The notes: generated by a model not told the origin, from the letters alone. A stretch of 64,000 nucleotides of DNA from Henricia sp. BOLD:AAB3569 (GCA_037783545.1 JBBELK010000387.1:124001-188000); one strand, 5' to 3'. Counted from the first letter of the stretch, positions 49,875-62,034 are shown. Made by a program: numbers and translations.

Positions 49875-50335
49875 AAATTTAAACTGACCCACCGTCGTAA
49901 GTGTTAAATTAGTCAATATCTCAATATTGTTAAGACGGGTCACTGTATAAAGTTTTGTAAATTTTTGATAACTACATGTGTATTTGTATTGATAACCAAG
50001 TGAATTTCATAAACAATGCATATTGAACAGCACAAGAGTGATAATTTCCTTAAATTGAACTTGTTAAACCGCACAAATTCAAACTGATTGACTTTATTGA
50101 TTGAGTTTATGACTGTTTTTATTTTGGAATTGTTCATACAAGTTATAATTAAATTCTTCTTTCTAAAGTATTTTCTTTGTTCGTGATGTTTATTTGTTTA
50201 GGATTGTGTCAATGGCGCCCCTTGGACGTGGGTAACGCGCGCGACGCTCCTATTTCGGGACACATAAACAAGTCGCGCATGGGTCAACAGTTGACATGAT
50301 AACACCAGACAGAAGAGAAATGTGCATGTGATTAA
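49875..50335. other. No gene recognised
   Basis: AT-rich, then a short CpG-rich part (GTAACGCGCGCGACG). Confidence 0.25.
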
Positions 50336-50337
50336 AG

Positions 50338-50630
50338 GAGCTTTTCCAGAAATTGGATTTCGTTCTAAACTAACAATCATATGAAATACCTCCTCCAAGT
50401 ACTATCCATGGGAAGAAAACGGGAAATTTGCAACTCAATTTGCATGTGGACGCAAAAAGGTTGGTGTAATCCCTGCATTGCTTTATGTAACCAGATAAAT
50501 TAGTTTACCAAACATCGCTGGTTTGTTTTGGCAATATCCTTTAAAATATGCGGATCGAGATGTCGAAATTTCAGAATGGTAATGAGATGATCGGTGATAT
50601 GGTATCAACATCTCAGCACCCACAGTCACG
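50338..50630. mobile_element. TTAA|AGGAGC MITE, copy 6, right end lost
   Basis: TTAAAGGAGCTTTTCCAG at the left, with GGTTGGTGTAATC and AATTTCAGAATGGTAATGAG inside. Confidence 0.65.
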
Positions 50631-50755
50631 GCATTCCAACTTTAATTCAATCTCCCGTGGGGAAATCTCGCAAATTGCGGCGGCGAAATCGAGAGCCGGG
50701 GATGCGAGTCGCTGAACCCGGGAGTAAATTCACTAATGCAACCTATCAATTATTG

Positions 50756-50776
50756 TTTCCCCCACCCCTCCCCCCC

Positions 50777-50814
<38 letters not shown>

Positions 50815-50815
50815 C
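50756..50815 (+). repeat. Poly-C tract of about 50 bp
   Basis: CCCACCCCTCCCCCC then an uninterrupted C run. It is followed by CCCAGGGTGGGG and GGGTGGGGATTTTTGTCAC reiterations to about 51030. G-quadruplex or i-motif potential. Confidence 0.8.
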
Positions 50816-51219
50816 GCTGCCCCACCCGCCTATATGGGGTTTGGTCACGTTTTTCATGCCCCAGGGTGGGGCATTTGACCCATTTTCTGTGCATTTTTTG
50901 CGCATGTTTTGTACCCGAGGGTGGGGATTTTTGTCACCTAAATGTTGCCCCAAGGGTGGGGATTTTGTCACGCAAAAAGTGACAATCCCTACTCTTAGGT
51001 GGGGTAGCCCGGGGGGAGGGGTGGGGGAAACAATTGGTAAGTGTCGCTCCTGCTGCAGACGTGTAGCTAATCTACGTGCAAAATTGCCTCCTGGTGTTAA
51101 ATTGATAACGGCAGATAAACACGGACGATCCGAAATCTGCCGTAGATTATTTTGCCTGATCTCGCATTCAAGTAGATGGATAGTAAGGCCCCATACATCA
51201 ATGATCCAGATTTTACTTC

Positions 51220-51286
51220 ATGAGTTGACAAGAAAAACCCGAGTAAAGGTGAACACTTTTAGTCGGGTTTTTCTTGTCAACTCATG
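51220..51286. repeat. Hairpin, ATGAGTTGACAAGAAAAACC stem
   Basis: The stem of about 27 bp is nearly perfect around GGTGAACACTT. The same word occurs at 61868-61885. Confidence 0.65.
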
Positions 51287-51639
51287 TGTTTTGGGGAAAG
51301 GTATGAGATCCTCTGTGTAGGTAACTTTGGAAATCTCTGTCCTGGGAGCCGGAGAGAGGAAAATCTTGCCTAAAGTATGTAGCAAATTCGCTACAAAAAA
51401 GTCCGGTCGCTGGGGAAGGTCGACCGCTCTGGCTGTCACACATGAGATGTGTGCGGCTAGAGAGGCATTCGGGCTATCGTGCATTATACGTGTTAGACTT
51501 GATGTCAAGTCTGTAACTAGACTGGTTGTTTCGTAAACGGCAGCAGCGTAGTCGCGAATGGACTGGAAACAAGTCTAATCGACCTCTAGGTACAGACTTG
51601 AGAAACCTGTTTCCGTTTTGTACACGGTCTATGGAGATT

Positions 51640-52350
51640 GCTACCAGAATTGGACGTAGAGAGCTGATTGGTCGAAACGCGGGGCTACATTAATATTCAT
51701 GGTACTCCTTTAAATGGATGTGTTTTTGTGAATTTTGAATAGGGTTTCATCTCCATCGTAATATAACGCATGCAGCAAGCTTGAAGTGCAATTTTTTTAG
51801 GCTACGTACATGTAAGCCTATTCGACTTGATCAGTTTTTGCGAATTTGGGATTATCGATGGTTTTTGTTTAAAATATAATCGCAAACGCTGATGATTGCA
51901 TGATTGCAGATCGTGGTTTTGGAGAAAGATAGAGCTGAAATTTTGAACAGTGCTGTCAAGCATGGGCGCTAAAGAATGGGGTTGTCGGCCTCGTTGAAAC
52001 CGAAGCTAGGGATTTGGAAATCTGTGACATCGTCAGCCACACAGTCGTGACACTATTTTTGATATCTGTTGCAACTTGTCTGTTGTGTGAAAATGGTTCT
52101 AATGGGGCAGTTTTAATGTGCTTTTCAAGCTTTCGGTCAAATATGTCACCTTCTCAACATTTGCCAGTTTTGTATGACAAGGACGCAGATCTTCGATGGT
52201 GAGGAAAGATTTGTTTGCAGGACTTTTTCTAATCTGGAGCGAAGATCTGATTTATCAAGACTGTAATATTTCTTGCAGGATAGCTAGTAAAGTCGTGTTA
52301 CAAACTAAGCACGCACGCCACTTGTAGGTATTATGCCGACTATTTTAGCC
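51640..52350. other. Non-repetitive stretch, weak coding signal only
   Basis: An open frame covers about 51930-52198 and runs to a GTGAGG donor, with a hydrophobic VVTLFLISVATCLLC part, but it has no ATG. It could be an internal exon of an unknown gene, or chance. Confidence 0.2.
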
Positions 52351-52358
52351 ACCAGCAA

Positions 52359-52468
52359 TAGCTAAGATAATCTCAGCTCTTGTTTTATCATTTTTCATTG
52401 GGATGTGGTCTTTTTAGACCACATCCCAATGAAAAATGAAAAAACAAGAGCTGAGATTATCTTAGCTA
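52359..52468. mobile_element. Short foldback, 9-bp target duplication, sister of 15333-17795
   Basis: Perfectly palindromic ends TAGCTAAGATAATCTCAGCT. The total is 110 bp with a centre at GGTCTTTTTAGACC. CACCAGCAA is repeated exactly at 52350-52358 and 52469-52477. Its whole length corresponds to the outer arms of the long copy. Confidence 0.88.
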
Positions 52469-52477
52469 CACCAGCAA

Positions 52478-53510
52478 CACGGTTTTGAAAATCAACTAGT
52501 CGAAGAAGAATATTACAAACAAAAACCAAAATCCAATTTGTAGTAAAAAAAAAAAAAAAAACCGGGCAAAATTACTGACCCGCCAGCTCGAGTTTGGAAA
52601 GTTGGCAGTGCGCTCGATCCCTTTCAATTTTACATAAAGCGCATCTTAGTCTGTGGTGCGTTAACTGGACTGCAGTGCCACAACAGTTGGAAAACGATAA
52701 AGCAACAGAAGGTAAACATAGTTTTAATACATTCTGCTCAGCTTCATTTGTTTTCTGCGACGTGGTAAAGGGCTGTGCAGTTTAATTTATCGATGTATTT
52801 AGCCCTTGACGTGAAACAAGTAATTGGCGCAATCACATCTAAAGGGACTGATACCGAGTTAATACTTGAATATGATACTGTTAGAACACATTCATCAAAA
52901 GAAGCTGATACAAGATCTCCCATAATCATTATAGGGGAGATCTTGTTAATGAATATTGTTGTACATTTATTTGTACATCATAAATGCTCTTGACTGTAAC
53001 TTAACATACTACATTTCACTGAACGCTTAACACAGTTTCTCTAAATAACAATATTGAAGTTTTAAAACACGCATTAACCGAATCAGATAACATTACATCC
53101 CCTCTGGTAGAAGTGGACGTTACCACGGCACGATGGCCGAAATGTTATTGGCTGGTTCTATGGCAACAGCGTGATTATATATTACGCGCCATGAAGCATT
53201 AATATTGGCGCGAAAACAGGTTTCTCAAGTCTCTAGACAGGTACTATTCATAACAACGACTGTTGCGTGTGGGGATTATAGGCGTCAGACGGACCAAATA
53301 CGACTGTCTAGAGACTTGACCTCAAGTCTATATACGTGTAGGCCTATCGGCGGGTATACCCTCCCCTTCCATTGTCTCAAACATCCAAAGAATTTTAAAG
53401 GAATTCCTTTCTGGTTGTAGTTCGTGCGTTTATTACGACATGGAAGAGTGTTTTGAGGTATATGGGTAGTAAGGAAGTCCCTCTGTCACATTCACATATC
53501 GTGCTGGGTA
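52478..53510. other. No gene recognised
   Basis: A short palindrome lies at 52909-52947 (CAAGATCTCCC / GGGAGATCTTG). The words GACTTGAGG and CTCTAGACA repeat near 53220-53330. No convincing exon. Confidence 0.3.
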
Positions 53511-53512
53511 TA

Positions 53513-53636
53513 TAGACCGTGTCGAATAGCCGCCATCTCGTGGGGCGTTCAACAATGGAAGCACAATATGTGCAACCATGCATGTCATCAAGGAACAAAG
53601 AAACTGCCCCACGAAATGGCGGCTATTCGATACGGT
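53513..53636. mobile_element. TAGACCGTATCG MITE, copy 3
   Basis: TAGACCGTGTCGAATAGCCG and CGGCTATTCGATACGGTATA around TCAACAATGGAAGCACAATA. Confidence 0.75.
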
Positions 53637-53739
53637 ATACACTATGAGCAAGAACATGTACATGTTCATTGTAACCCCATTGTTAGTAACAATGGTGTGT
53701 ACCAATTCCCATTGTTAGATGTTTATAGTGATAGATGGT

Positions 53740-53860
53740 AGAAAACCCACAAGTACGGATTGGAAACCCATACACGTATACGTCCAGGAATCGAACCCGG
53801 GATGCCAGAGCATGGCGGGGAAAGAACCACTACGTCAACCCGTGGAGCCATGGTCAACCG
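53740..53860 (-). repeat. tRNA-like SINE fragment
   Basis: The minus strand has CCGGGTTCGATTCCTGG (B box) downstream of GGCTCCACGGGTTGACGTAG. The body GTAGAAAACCCACAAG resembles that at 55672-55760. Confidence 0.5.
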
Positions 53861-53913
53861 CTCCCGCCCAATGCAGTGCCTTCCGGTTCGCCCAACAACG
53901 TGTGAGATAAAAT

Positions 53914-54352
53914 GCATAGTTCCGAGATTGCACAGTTAACCCCGCCCCTTAGATATTGTTGCTATGTGCTCACAAGCCATCGCAAAAAAATGGCGAGACT
54001 ACGTACAAAGTAACGGGACTCGGCATGGAAAGCACAGATTCATTGGAGAAAACCCAAAGGTATTTATGTTTTAGGGTCGACAGTTACCGTAGCACACACT
54101 GAGCGAAGGGCTAGTAATGCAGGGATGACATATATTCATAAAAATGCGCTTTCCTACCTTTGAACAGCGAATCGCCCGACATTGAAACCAAAATTCACCC
54201 GGTCAATGGCGCATACAACATACAAACTGTATGGGCAGAACATCGCGGATTGTTTGTGATGATTGCATCACTTTGACCTTTGTGGGCGATGTCTGCTAGC
54301 TCTGTTGTGATTGGTCGCGGGTTCGGCTTGATTGACAGGTCGGAACTATGCA
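53914..54352. mobile_element. AATGCATAGTTCCG element, copy 2
   Basis: Inverted relative to 41549-41996, with the same terminal repeats and GTTTTAGGGTCGACAGTTAC. Confidence 0.7.
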
Positions 54353-54654
54353 TTGCGTGGCGGATTTTCGGAACTCCAATGATATCAACGGGCTGTGACA
54401 GGTGCGTATTAATCTTTCCGATGTCGGATCAACTTCTTGGAATGCTTGAGCTAGATTGGTATCACGCTGTTCAAGGTTTGATGACATTGCCAGGCCGTTG
54501 CCAGGATGACATCATTTGATCCCCGGCAGAGTGGGGTAGGTATTCTTACTTTTTCTTTTTTTTTACTCTAAAGAGATGGAATGTAAAGATAGCCCATTTT
54601 TTTTAAACGTAGAAGGAAGATTGAACTTTTTTGGGTTAATCTACCGTGTTGTGC

Positions 54655-55214
54655 GGTAGAATTATACAATTAAAGGGAAAACCGGCTTAATGTTTAGATA
54701 ATGTAGCGATCTAGCATCCTTGACAATAATTTATCGATGGTCGTTGTGAAACAAAATTATCAAAATGTCACGTAATTAACTAGAAATGTTTATAATTAAC
54801 AAAAGAGACAAATGTTGGGCTATACGCTTTACCAGCCGTCGCGCGATGTATTATGTATATGTGTTTGTAAATAAAGGTGGCGTTCGATATGGGTCGACAC
54901 GTGTTTAACCTCGTTTTCTTGTTTTCCCTGATTCATCGAGGAAGCAACTCGAACGCAACTTGTTGGTGTCTGTAGCGCCCTCAATTGGCCTAGGCTAAGC
55001 AACTCGCACTTCGCGCTGGTTTCTACGGCTGGAAATAAAACTAACTCCATGACCACGTGATTTATCCGAACCAGAATCTGGTTCCGATAAATCAAGTGAC
55101 CTTGATTTTGTGAAAAATGCTCAGGTTCTCTTCAGTCTATTTCGGAAAGGCTTTCAGGATCATGTAGGCCTATGGGTCTATTTCGAGCCCAACAAAGCTG
55201 GTATGTCCCTTTAA
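54655..55214. mobile_element. TTAA|AGGGACACACTGGC element, copy 2 (shorter)
   Basis: Left end TTAAAGGGAAAACCGGC, right end GCTGGTATGTCCCTTTAA. About 250 bp shorter than copy 1, with the same body. Confidence 0.65.
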
Positions 55215-55257
55215 GTACATGTAAAATGGAGACACACGGAGAACTATAGCGTCTCTA

Positions 55258-55482
55258 AAGCCGGCCGTACACCTTGCGTTCCGACTCCGTTGCGATTGCA
55301 CACACGCCAAATTTCGAGCATGCTCGAAATCCTGCGATTGCGTTGCGACGGTCACGTACACAAAATCGTGACCACATCGCCATCGGAACGCATCGCAAAA
55401 CCCGTACACCTTGTGATGCGACTGCACAACATGCGCTATCGTGATCGGATCACGGACGAAACGCAAGGTGTACGGCCGGCTT
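55258..55482. mobile_element. AAGCCGGCCGTACACCTTGCG foldback
   Basis: AAGCCGGCCGTACACCTTGC and its complement at the ends. Inner parts repeat GCGATTGC and CGTTGCGA. No ORF. Confidence 0.75.
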
Positions 55483-55659
55483 ACTAACACAGTTGACATA
55501 CAACTTTGGCCGGTAACCCATTTTACAAAGCTAAGTGTTGTTGTTGTTGTATATTTTATGGCATCTTCGGCAACTAAGGCCTTAGTTTATGCCATCAACT
55601 ATACGGTTTTAGCTTTAACTATACTATATTATGAACTTGAGATGACGAAGAAGGAGTTG

Positions 55660-55830
55660 CAGTTTTAGAAGTGGGAGGAAAACCCCCAGAGAAATGCCCC
55701 AGGGGAAAACCCACGCGGTCAAGTAGGGACTGCAAACCCAATCCACATACACGCCCCGGATTCGAACCCGGGACCCCAGAGGTGAAAGGCGAGGAAATAA
55801 TCCGTACGCCAACCCGACCAAATGTTTGTG
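55660..55830 (-). repeat. tRNA-like SINE
   Basis: The minus strand has GGGTTGGCGTACGGATTA, then CCCGGGTTCGAATCCGGGGC (B box). The body ends TTTTCCTCCCAC. Relative of 53740-53860. Confidence 0.55.
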
Positions 55831-56428
55831 CTTATATAGCAGCGCCGTCAAATTGGCCCAGAACAGTTTGGCAAGAAGCCAAGCCATGGAATTCCCAACG
55901 GGACAGATTTCATCACGCGTATGTTCCTAGAAACACACTTCGCCGTGTGTCGCATAATGTATGTCAATGCCTTTTTCATTACGGATAATATATACACGAT
56001 CCACTGGAGCAAGACTTTCCCCTACTACTCCATTAATCATTACCTCAATATGTCACGAAATTTCTCTCAATCTCTGCAATTCATTACGCCAGATGAGCAT
56101 TCCATTAGCGGAGCAATAAAGGTTGATAAAAGGCACGATGAGAAATAAATATCAGCTTCAGTCGTTCTGTACTGCACGGTCATGAACACTGACAAGTGTA
56201 ATTCTTTAGTGGAACAATTACCCTTGAGGCCGGAAATTAGCTTTACCGCGCGTGATTAGAATGTCATTCAGAGTCATTTGTACTTAATTGAATAAGTATT
56301 GAAAAGCCATTATTATGTCGTTGTTAATATAACGACTGGGCGAGATTATGGTCCAGCTTTTCATTACATGGACTAGCTAGCAGCATTGCCACTCCTCCTG
56401 GATGGGATGCAACTCCATCGCAGGTTTC

Positions 56429-57030
56429 TGGGCCCATGTGCATAAAAGGCTACTAGTTTAGCTGCCAACTAGTGCTTAGTAAGATTATAAATTCCCTAGT
56501 TTATACCCTAGTTTATACCTGCTGGCAACTAATTTGTGTTGCATAAAACCTCACTAGGCACATTGCTTACTAGTTGCATACTAGGACAATTTGGTTTGTA
56601 ACTGATTTGGGTGCTATGGCCTTGGAGAGGAGGTGATTATGTCAGATACAATAGGCTTGTAGACAAGTTTATTGTGTTTGAGCTTCGAACCACATTCCAA
56701 CTGAGCATAACTCATTTCTAAGGGTCTTTGTAACATTGCATTACTGCCCAGTACTTACAAGTAATCCGTCATTGTGAAGCAAAGCTTAGGCACAGAGTTG
56801 TTTAGCTCCATGATTCTACGAGCCATGTTGTCCAAAGGCAGACTGATTAGTTGTCATCTAGTGACTTAGAGGTACCCCAGATCAACTCTAACTTTTGCCA
56901 GAATTTTAGAATGTTACTATATCTAGTTGGGTTTTATGCATCACAATTAGTAATCAACTAGGCTTAGTAAGCAACTTAAGTCCATTTTAGTTGCCAACTA
57001 GGCCTAGTAGCCTTTTATGCACATGGGCCC
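56429..57030. mobile_element. GGGCCCATGTGCATAAAAGG foldback inserted in the first array unit
   Basis: GGGCCCATGTGCATAAAAGG at the left, CCTTTTATGCACATGGGCCC at the right. Inner arms alternate CAACTAG and CTAGTTG words. The satellite-like unit continues on both sides. Confidence 0.75.
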
Positions 57031-57034
57031 TGGT

Positions 57035-59026
57035 CGTCAGTTTCCATAGCATGGAGTGACTATGAGCATTGCTACTCTCCATGGATGGGGTGCCAGTCCA
57101 TCGAAGGTTTATCCCCAGCATGCAGTTAGTTGGGTTCCCCAACATGCAGGTTGTTAGTTTTCATGGCATGGAGTGACTAGGATCATTGCTACTCCCCCTG
57201 GATGGGATGCCAGTCCATCGAAGGTTTACCCCCAGCATGAAGTTAGTTGGGTTTACCCAGCAGGTTTTTCCCCAACATGCAGGTTGTTAGTTTTCATGGC
57301 ATGGAGTGACTAGGATCATTGCTACTCCCCCTGGATGGGATGCCAGTCCATCGAAGGTTTACCCCATGCAGCATGAAGTTAGTTGGGTTTCCCCAGCAGG
57401 TTTTTCCCCAACATGCAGGTTGTTAGTTTTCATGGCATGGAGTGACTAGGATCATTGCTACTCCCCCTGGATGGGATGCCAGTCCATCGAAGGTTTACCC
57501 CCAGCATGAAGTTAGTTGGGTTTCCCCAGCAGGTTTTCCCCCAACATGCAGGTTGTTAGTTTTCATGGCATGGAGTGACTAGGATCATTGCTACTCCCCC
57601 TGGATGGGATGCCAGTCCATCGAAGGTTTACCCCATGCAGCATGAAGTTAGTTGGGTTTCCCCAGCAGGTTTTTCCCCAACATGCAGGTTGTTAGTTTTC
57701 ATGGCATGGAGTGACTAGGATCATTGCTACTCCCCCTGGATGGGATGCCAGTCCATCGAAGGTTTACCCCATGCAGCATGAAGTTAGTTGGGTTTCCCCA
57801 GCAGGTTTTTCCCCAACATGCAGGTTGTTAGTTTTCATGGCATGGAGTGACTAGGATCATTGCTACTCCCCCTGGATGGGATGCCAGTCCATCACAGGTT
57901 TACCCCAAGCAGCTAGTTGGGTTTTCCCCAACAGGTTGTTAGTTTCCATGGCATGGAGTGATTAGGAGCATTGCTACTTCCCCTGGATGGGATGCCAGTC
58001 CATTACAGGTTTACCCCCAGCAGTTAGTTGGGTTTCCCCCAACAGGTTGTTAGTTTCCATGGCATGGAGTGACTAGGAGCATTGCTACTCCCCCTGGATG
58101 GGATGCCAGTCCATTGCAGGTTTACTCCCAGCAGTTAGTTGGGTTTCCCCAACAGGTTGTTAGTTTCCATGGCATGGAGTGACTAGGAGCATTGCTACTC
58201 CCCCTGGATGGGATGCCAGTCCATTGCAGGTTTACTCCCAGCAGTTAGTTGGGTTTCCCCAACAGGTTGTTAGTTTCCATGGCATGGAGTGACTAGGAGC
58301 ATTGCTACTCCCCCTGGATGGGATGCCAGTCCATCACAGGTTTACCCCCAGCAGTTAGTTGGGTTTCCCCCAACAGGTTGTTAGTTTGCATGGCATGGAG
58401 TGACTAGGAGCATTGCTACTCCCCCTGGATGGGATGCCAGTCCATCACAGGTTTACCCCCAGCAGTTAGTTGGGTTTCCCCCAGCAGGTTGTTAGTTTCC
58501 ATGGCATGGAGTGACTAGGAGCATTGCTACTCCCCCTGGATGGGATGCCAGTCCATCACAGGTTTACCCCTAGCAGTTAGTTGGGTTTCCCCATCAGGTT
58601 GTTAGTTTCCATGGCATGGAGTGACTAGGAGCATTGCTACTCCCCCTGGATGGGATGCTAGTCCGTCACAGGTTTACCTCAAGCAGTTAGTTGGGTTTCC
58701 CCAACAGGTTGTTAGTTTCCATGGCATGGAGTGACTGGGAGCATTGCTACTCCCCCTGGATGGGATGCTAGTCCGTCACAGGTTTACCTCAAGCAGTTAG
58801 TTGGGTTTCCCTAACAGGTTGTTAGTTTCCATGGCATGGAGTGACTGGGAGCATTGCTACTCCCCCTGGATGGGATATGCCAGTCCGTCACAGGTTTACC
58901 CCAAGCAGTTAATTGGTTTCCCCAACAGGTTGTTAGTTTCCATAGCATGGAGTGACTGGGATTATTGATACTCCCCCTGGATGGGATGCCAGTCCATCAC
59001 AGGTTTACCCCAGCAGTTAGTTGGGA
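57035..59026 (+). repeat. Satellite-like array of about 17 units
   Basis: The unit is about 105-140 bp: GTTAGTTTYCATGGCATGG, AGTGACTAGGAKCATTGCTA, CTCCCCCTGGATGGGATGCC, AGTCCATCRCAGGTTTACCC, AGTTAGTTGGGTTTCCCC. Left units are longer (extra CATGCAGG and CCCCAGCAGG) than right units, showing two amplification phases. A decayed unit lies at 56375-56428. Confidence 0.9.
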
Positions 59027-59029
59027 ACA

Positions 59030-59590
59030 ATTTTTGTGGATTTTCACAGTTTTCTTTTAAACCAAAAAGACTGGGTATGTGGTAGTGAACGAAGGTAAAT
59101 TTCCGCGAAATTATTCACATTTGTCCTTGATGATGTTCTAGGAATTGGTTTAAATTTTGTTTGCAAATGATGAAATTGCTTTTAAAGGCATTACGGATGG
59201 ACACGCATTATCGACCAACTTTCATTAATTTATCAACTCAAATTGCGGTCCGCGTATCCGTAACGGTCATGCGCCATGTATCCTACGCCTACGGAAGCTT
59301 CAAATGACCATCCAGGTTACTGTCTTATTTCGTAAATTAACATTGAATTATTTCGATGCTGAAAATATTCTCGAGTCGGAATTTAATTATGATTCATGGT
59401 CAAAAACATGGAATGCTACACGAATTGCGCAAAATCGCATATTAATCATGTCGAGTTGTGGAAATGTGGACAAAATTATCGCAATGTTACTTTGAATCTA
59501 ACTTTTCCACACTGGCTGCAGGCAATTACTAATAATTACATGTAGGCTATATCACAAGGCCACATCCTAGCCTACATGTAATTTAGTAGC
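59030..59590. other. No gene recognised
   Basis: AT-rich and non-repetitive within the window. A 63-codon frame at 59304-59495 has no distinguishing features. Confidence 0.25.
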
Positions 59591-59594
59591 CTAA

Positions 59595-59738
59595 TAGACC
59601 TTATGCACGGCGGCCATGATAGAGGGCAGTCACATTGTCACAGTGCGTCATGCACGAGTAGGCACTTTGTGGGTTTATTGTCACATCATTTGAATATGAA
59701 AACCTGCCCTCTGTCATGGCCGCCATGCATAAGGTCTA
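59595..59738. mobile_element. TAGACCTTATGCACGGCGG foldback MITE
   Basis: TAGACCTTATGCACGGCGGC and GCCGCCATGCATAAGGTCTA with AGAGGGCAG inside. Its ends recall the TAGACC ends of 47483-47954 and the TAGACCGTATCG MITEs. Confidence 0.75.
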
Positions 59739-59987
59739 TTGCCTGCAGACAGGTAACATTTTGGCATCCAGCTCACATCCCTGTCATCTGCCATCTCATT
59801 TATACCAAGTGAATTTCTCTTCACGAAGAGATTGCACTGCATGCACATGATGTGGGCCTAACCCGTCTTGGAGATGTGCAATATACAGACGCGATAGTTT
59901 CAGATTTCCTCTAAATACTTCGTTAATGCCCCATATCTTAAAAATGCATTGAACACAGATGGAAAAATGTTATGTGCGAAACTAAAC

Positions 59988-60345
59988 TCCTGAAAAAAAA
60001 GTTAGGAAAGTCAAGTTTAACTGACGATTTCTCTCTTGTTGCAAAATAATTTTCCTTGAATTTTATATCATTGGAAAGCCCTGTTATTCATCTTTACGAT
60101 GATGTGTCATTTGTTAAAGGGGAATGCACTACATGACAATAGCAGTGAATTTTGTGACATTTCACTTTCCACCCACCCCTGTATTCCGCTATACTGCACA
60201 TCCCCCAATTGATTAATCATAACAAATGACAAATCACTGTAAAAAGGAATAACAGGGCTTTCCAATGATATTAAATTAGTAACAAGAGAGAAATCGAGAG
60301 AAAACGTGAATTTCCGAACTTTTTTTTGAGGAGTTTACAATAATT
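59988..60345. mobile_element. AAACTCCTGAAAAAA foldback, copy 1
   Basis: AACTCCTGAAAAAAAAGTTA and TTTTTTTTGAGGAGTTTA at the ends. AAGCCCTGTTATTC and GAATAACAGGGCTT lie inside. Copy 2 is at 60884-61350. Confidence 0.7.
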
Positions 60346-60547
60346 TAGGCATAGCATCAAATGCACTGGCCCCAAGCTTCATATTGATACCACCCTTTAT
60401 GTATGAGTGAGTATTTTGAATAGGGTGGGGCGAAAATGACAATGATTATTCAGTCATGCAGAAAATGATCGATTGCACAATGAAGCTTAAACCCTAGAGC
60501 ATTTTATAACAAATGCACCTAAAATAAACCTTGAACAAAGTACTGCA

Positions 60548-60590
60548 CACCCCCCCCCCCCCCCCCCCCACCCCCCACTCGCCCCCGTAA
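60548..60590 (+). repeat. Poly-C tract
   Basis: Twenty consecutive C, then ACCCCCC. Confidence 0.75.
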
Positions 60591-60744
60591 ATAACTGCGT
60601 TGATTAGTGCGATGAATATATGCATGCCGCCATGCCCGGAAATCCATTAGCCCATACCAATCTATTATGCATTAATGAGCAGCATTTCAAGGTGTAAAAG
60701 ATATGAACTGGAATTAATCGGCACTGCACCAACATGAATTACTT

Positions 60745-61423
60745 TGTCCATTTCACTTTACACCGATGTTTTGTAAACTATGATTTTTCCTGTTACATAA
60801 AGCAGCGCAGTGATCACACCAACCTTTTTGCTTCCACATCCAAATTGGAGATTTCAAATTTCCCGTTTTCTTCCCATGGATAGTAAACTCCTCAAAACAA
60901 GTTTAGAAAGTCAAGTTTGACTGACGATTTATCTCTTGTTGCAAAATAATTTGTCTTGAATTGTATATCATTGGAAAGCCCTGTTATTCCTCTTACGATG
61001 ATGTGTCATTTGTTATGATTAAGCAATTGGGGGATGTGCAGCACAGCTGAATACGGGCCCGGGGTGGGTGTAAAGTGAAATGTCACAAAATGCATTATTG
61101 CTATTGTCAAAAAATGCATTGACACATTCCCATCCTCCAAGCAAAAGGGAAATGCACTGCATGACAATAGCAGTGACTTTTGTGACATTTCACTTTCCAC
61201 CCACCCCTGTATTCCGCTATACTGCACATTTATTGATTAATCTTAACAAATGACACATCACTGTAAAGAGGAATAACAGGGCTTTCCAATGATACCAAAT
61301 TCAAGGGAAATGATTTAGTAACAAGAAAGAGATCGTCAGTCATTTTGAAGAGGTATTTTACATGATTGTTAGGTTAGAACGAAATCCATTTGCTGGAAAG
61401 ATCTGGACGAGATTCTTTAATCC
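60745..61423. mobile_element. TTAA|AGGAGCGTG MITE, copy 7, interrupted by another foldback
   Basis: 60745-60883 and 61351-61423 are the two halves of the MITE (CTTCCCATGGATAGTA | GAGGTATTTTACATG). 60884-61350 is a second copy of the 59988-60345 foldback. Confidence 0.65.
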
Positions 61424-61685
61424 ACAGCACACGGTTTTGTTAGGCCTCCGTAGTGAGGTGTTCTGCAAGGCGTAACACAGTGATGCTGTGATGCAGTATT
61501 TGTCGTGACCCCCACCCCCCTCCCCCTGCACCGCCACGAAGATGATAAATAGCTCGCGTCGCGGACTCTCCTGCTTAATTTGGATTCTGCTGCTCGGAAG
61601 AAAATGTCTGTAGTTCTTATTTCCACTGGGCAATCAAGTCGGACTCTCAATTTGTGATTTTTAAAAATATAAACCGAACTACGAG

Positions 61686-61821
61686 ATGGAACGACGCATG
61701 ATACACGCTGTAAGACGTAGGCCTATATTGATGTTGCAGTTTTGCACCGTCGTTTTACTGGTTTCGCAGGGAGGCAGAACTAGTGTTCAGGCTAGATCGA
61801 CTATCCATCGGAGAAATGCAG
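61686..61821 (+). CDS. Possible first exon of a secreted or membrane protein
   Basis: An ATG at 61686 opens 45 codons that run into a CAG|GTAATT donor. The peptide begins MERRMIHAVRRRP and continues ILMLQFCTVVLLVSQGG, a basic n-region and hydrophobic core that fit a signal peptide. The exon stands in a short non-repetitive stretch and no further exon is recognisable before 64000. Function unknown; the gene would continue beyond the right edge. Confidence 0.35.
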
Positions 61822-62034
61822 GTAATTTTCACCAAATAAATATATTTAGTTACCCAAATTTTTACTTCACGAGTTGACAAGGAAAACCGTCTACAAGTGT
61901 TGATAACAATGGTAACAAAAGCCACATGATTTTATTTTTCGCGTAAAATTATTGGACGAAATTGCCAACCGAAGGCGCTTTTGTTTTTAAAGTTGTCTAC
62001 CATTTATTCATACACAAATAATATACATAAATTT

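Noticed and set aside
50594-51320. A 194-codon Pro-rich frame
   Set aside because: It starts in the poly-C tract and continues through GGGTGGGG repeats; no conserved residues.
52014-52202. A first exon with signal-like hydrophobic segment
   Set aside because: The frame begins at TTG, with no ATG between the upstream stop and this point. It is kept only as a weak signal in the region entry.
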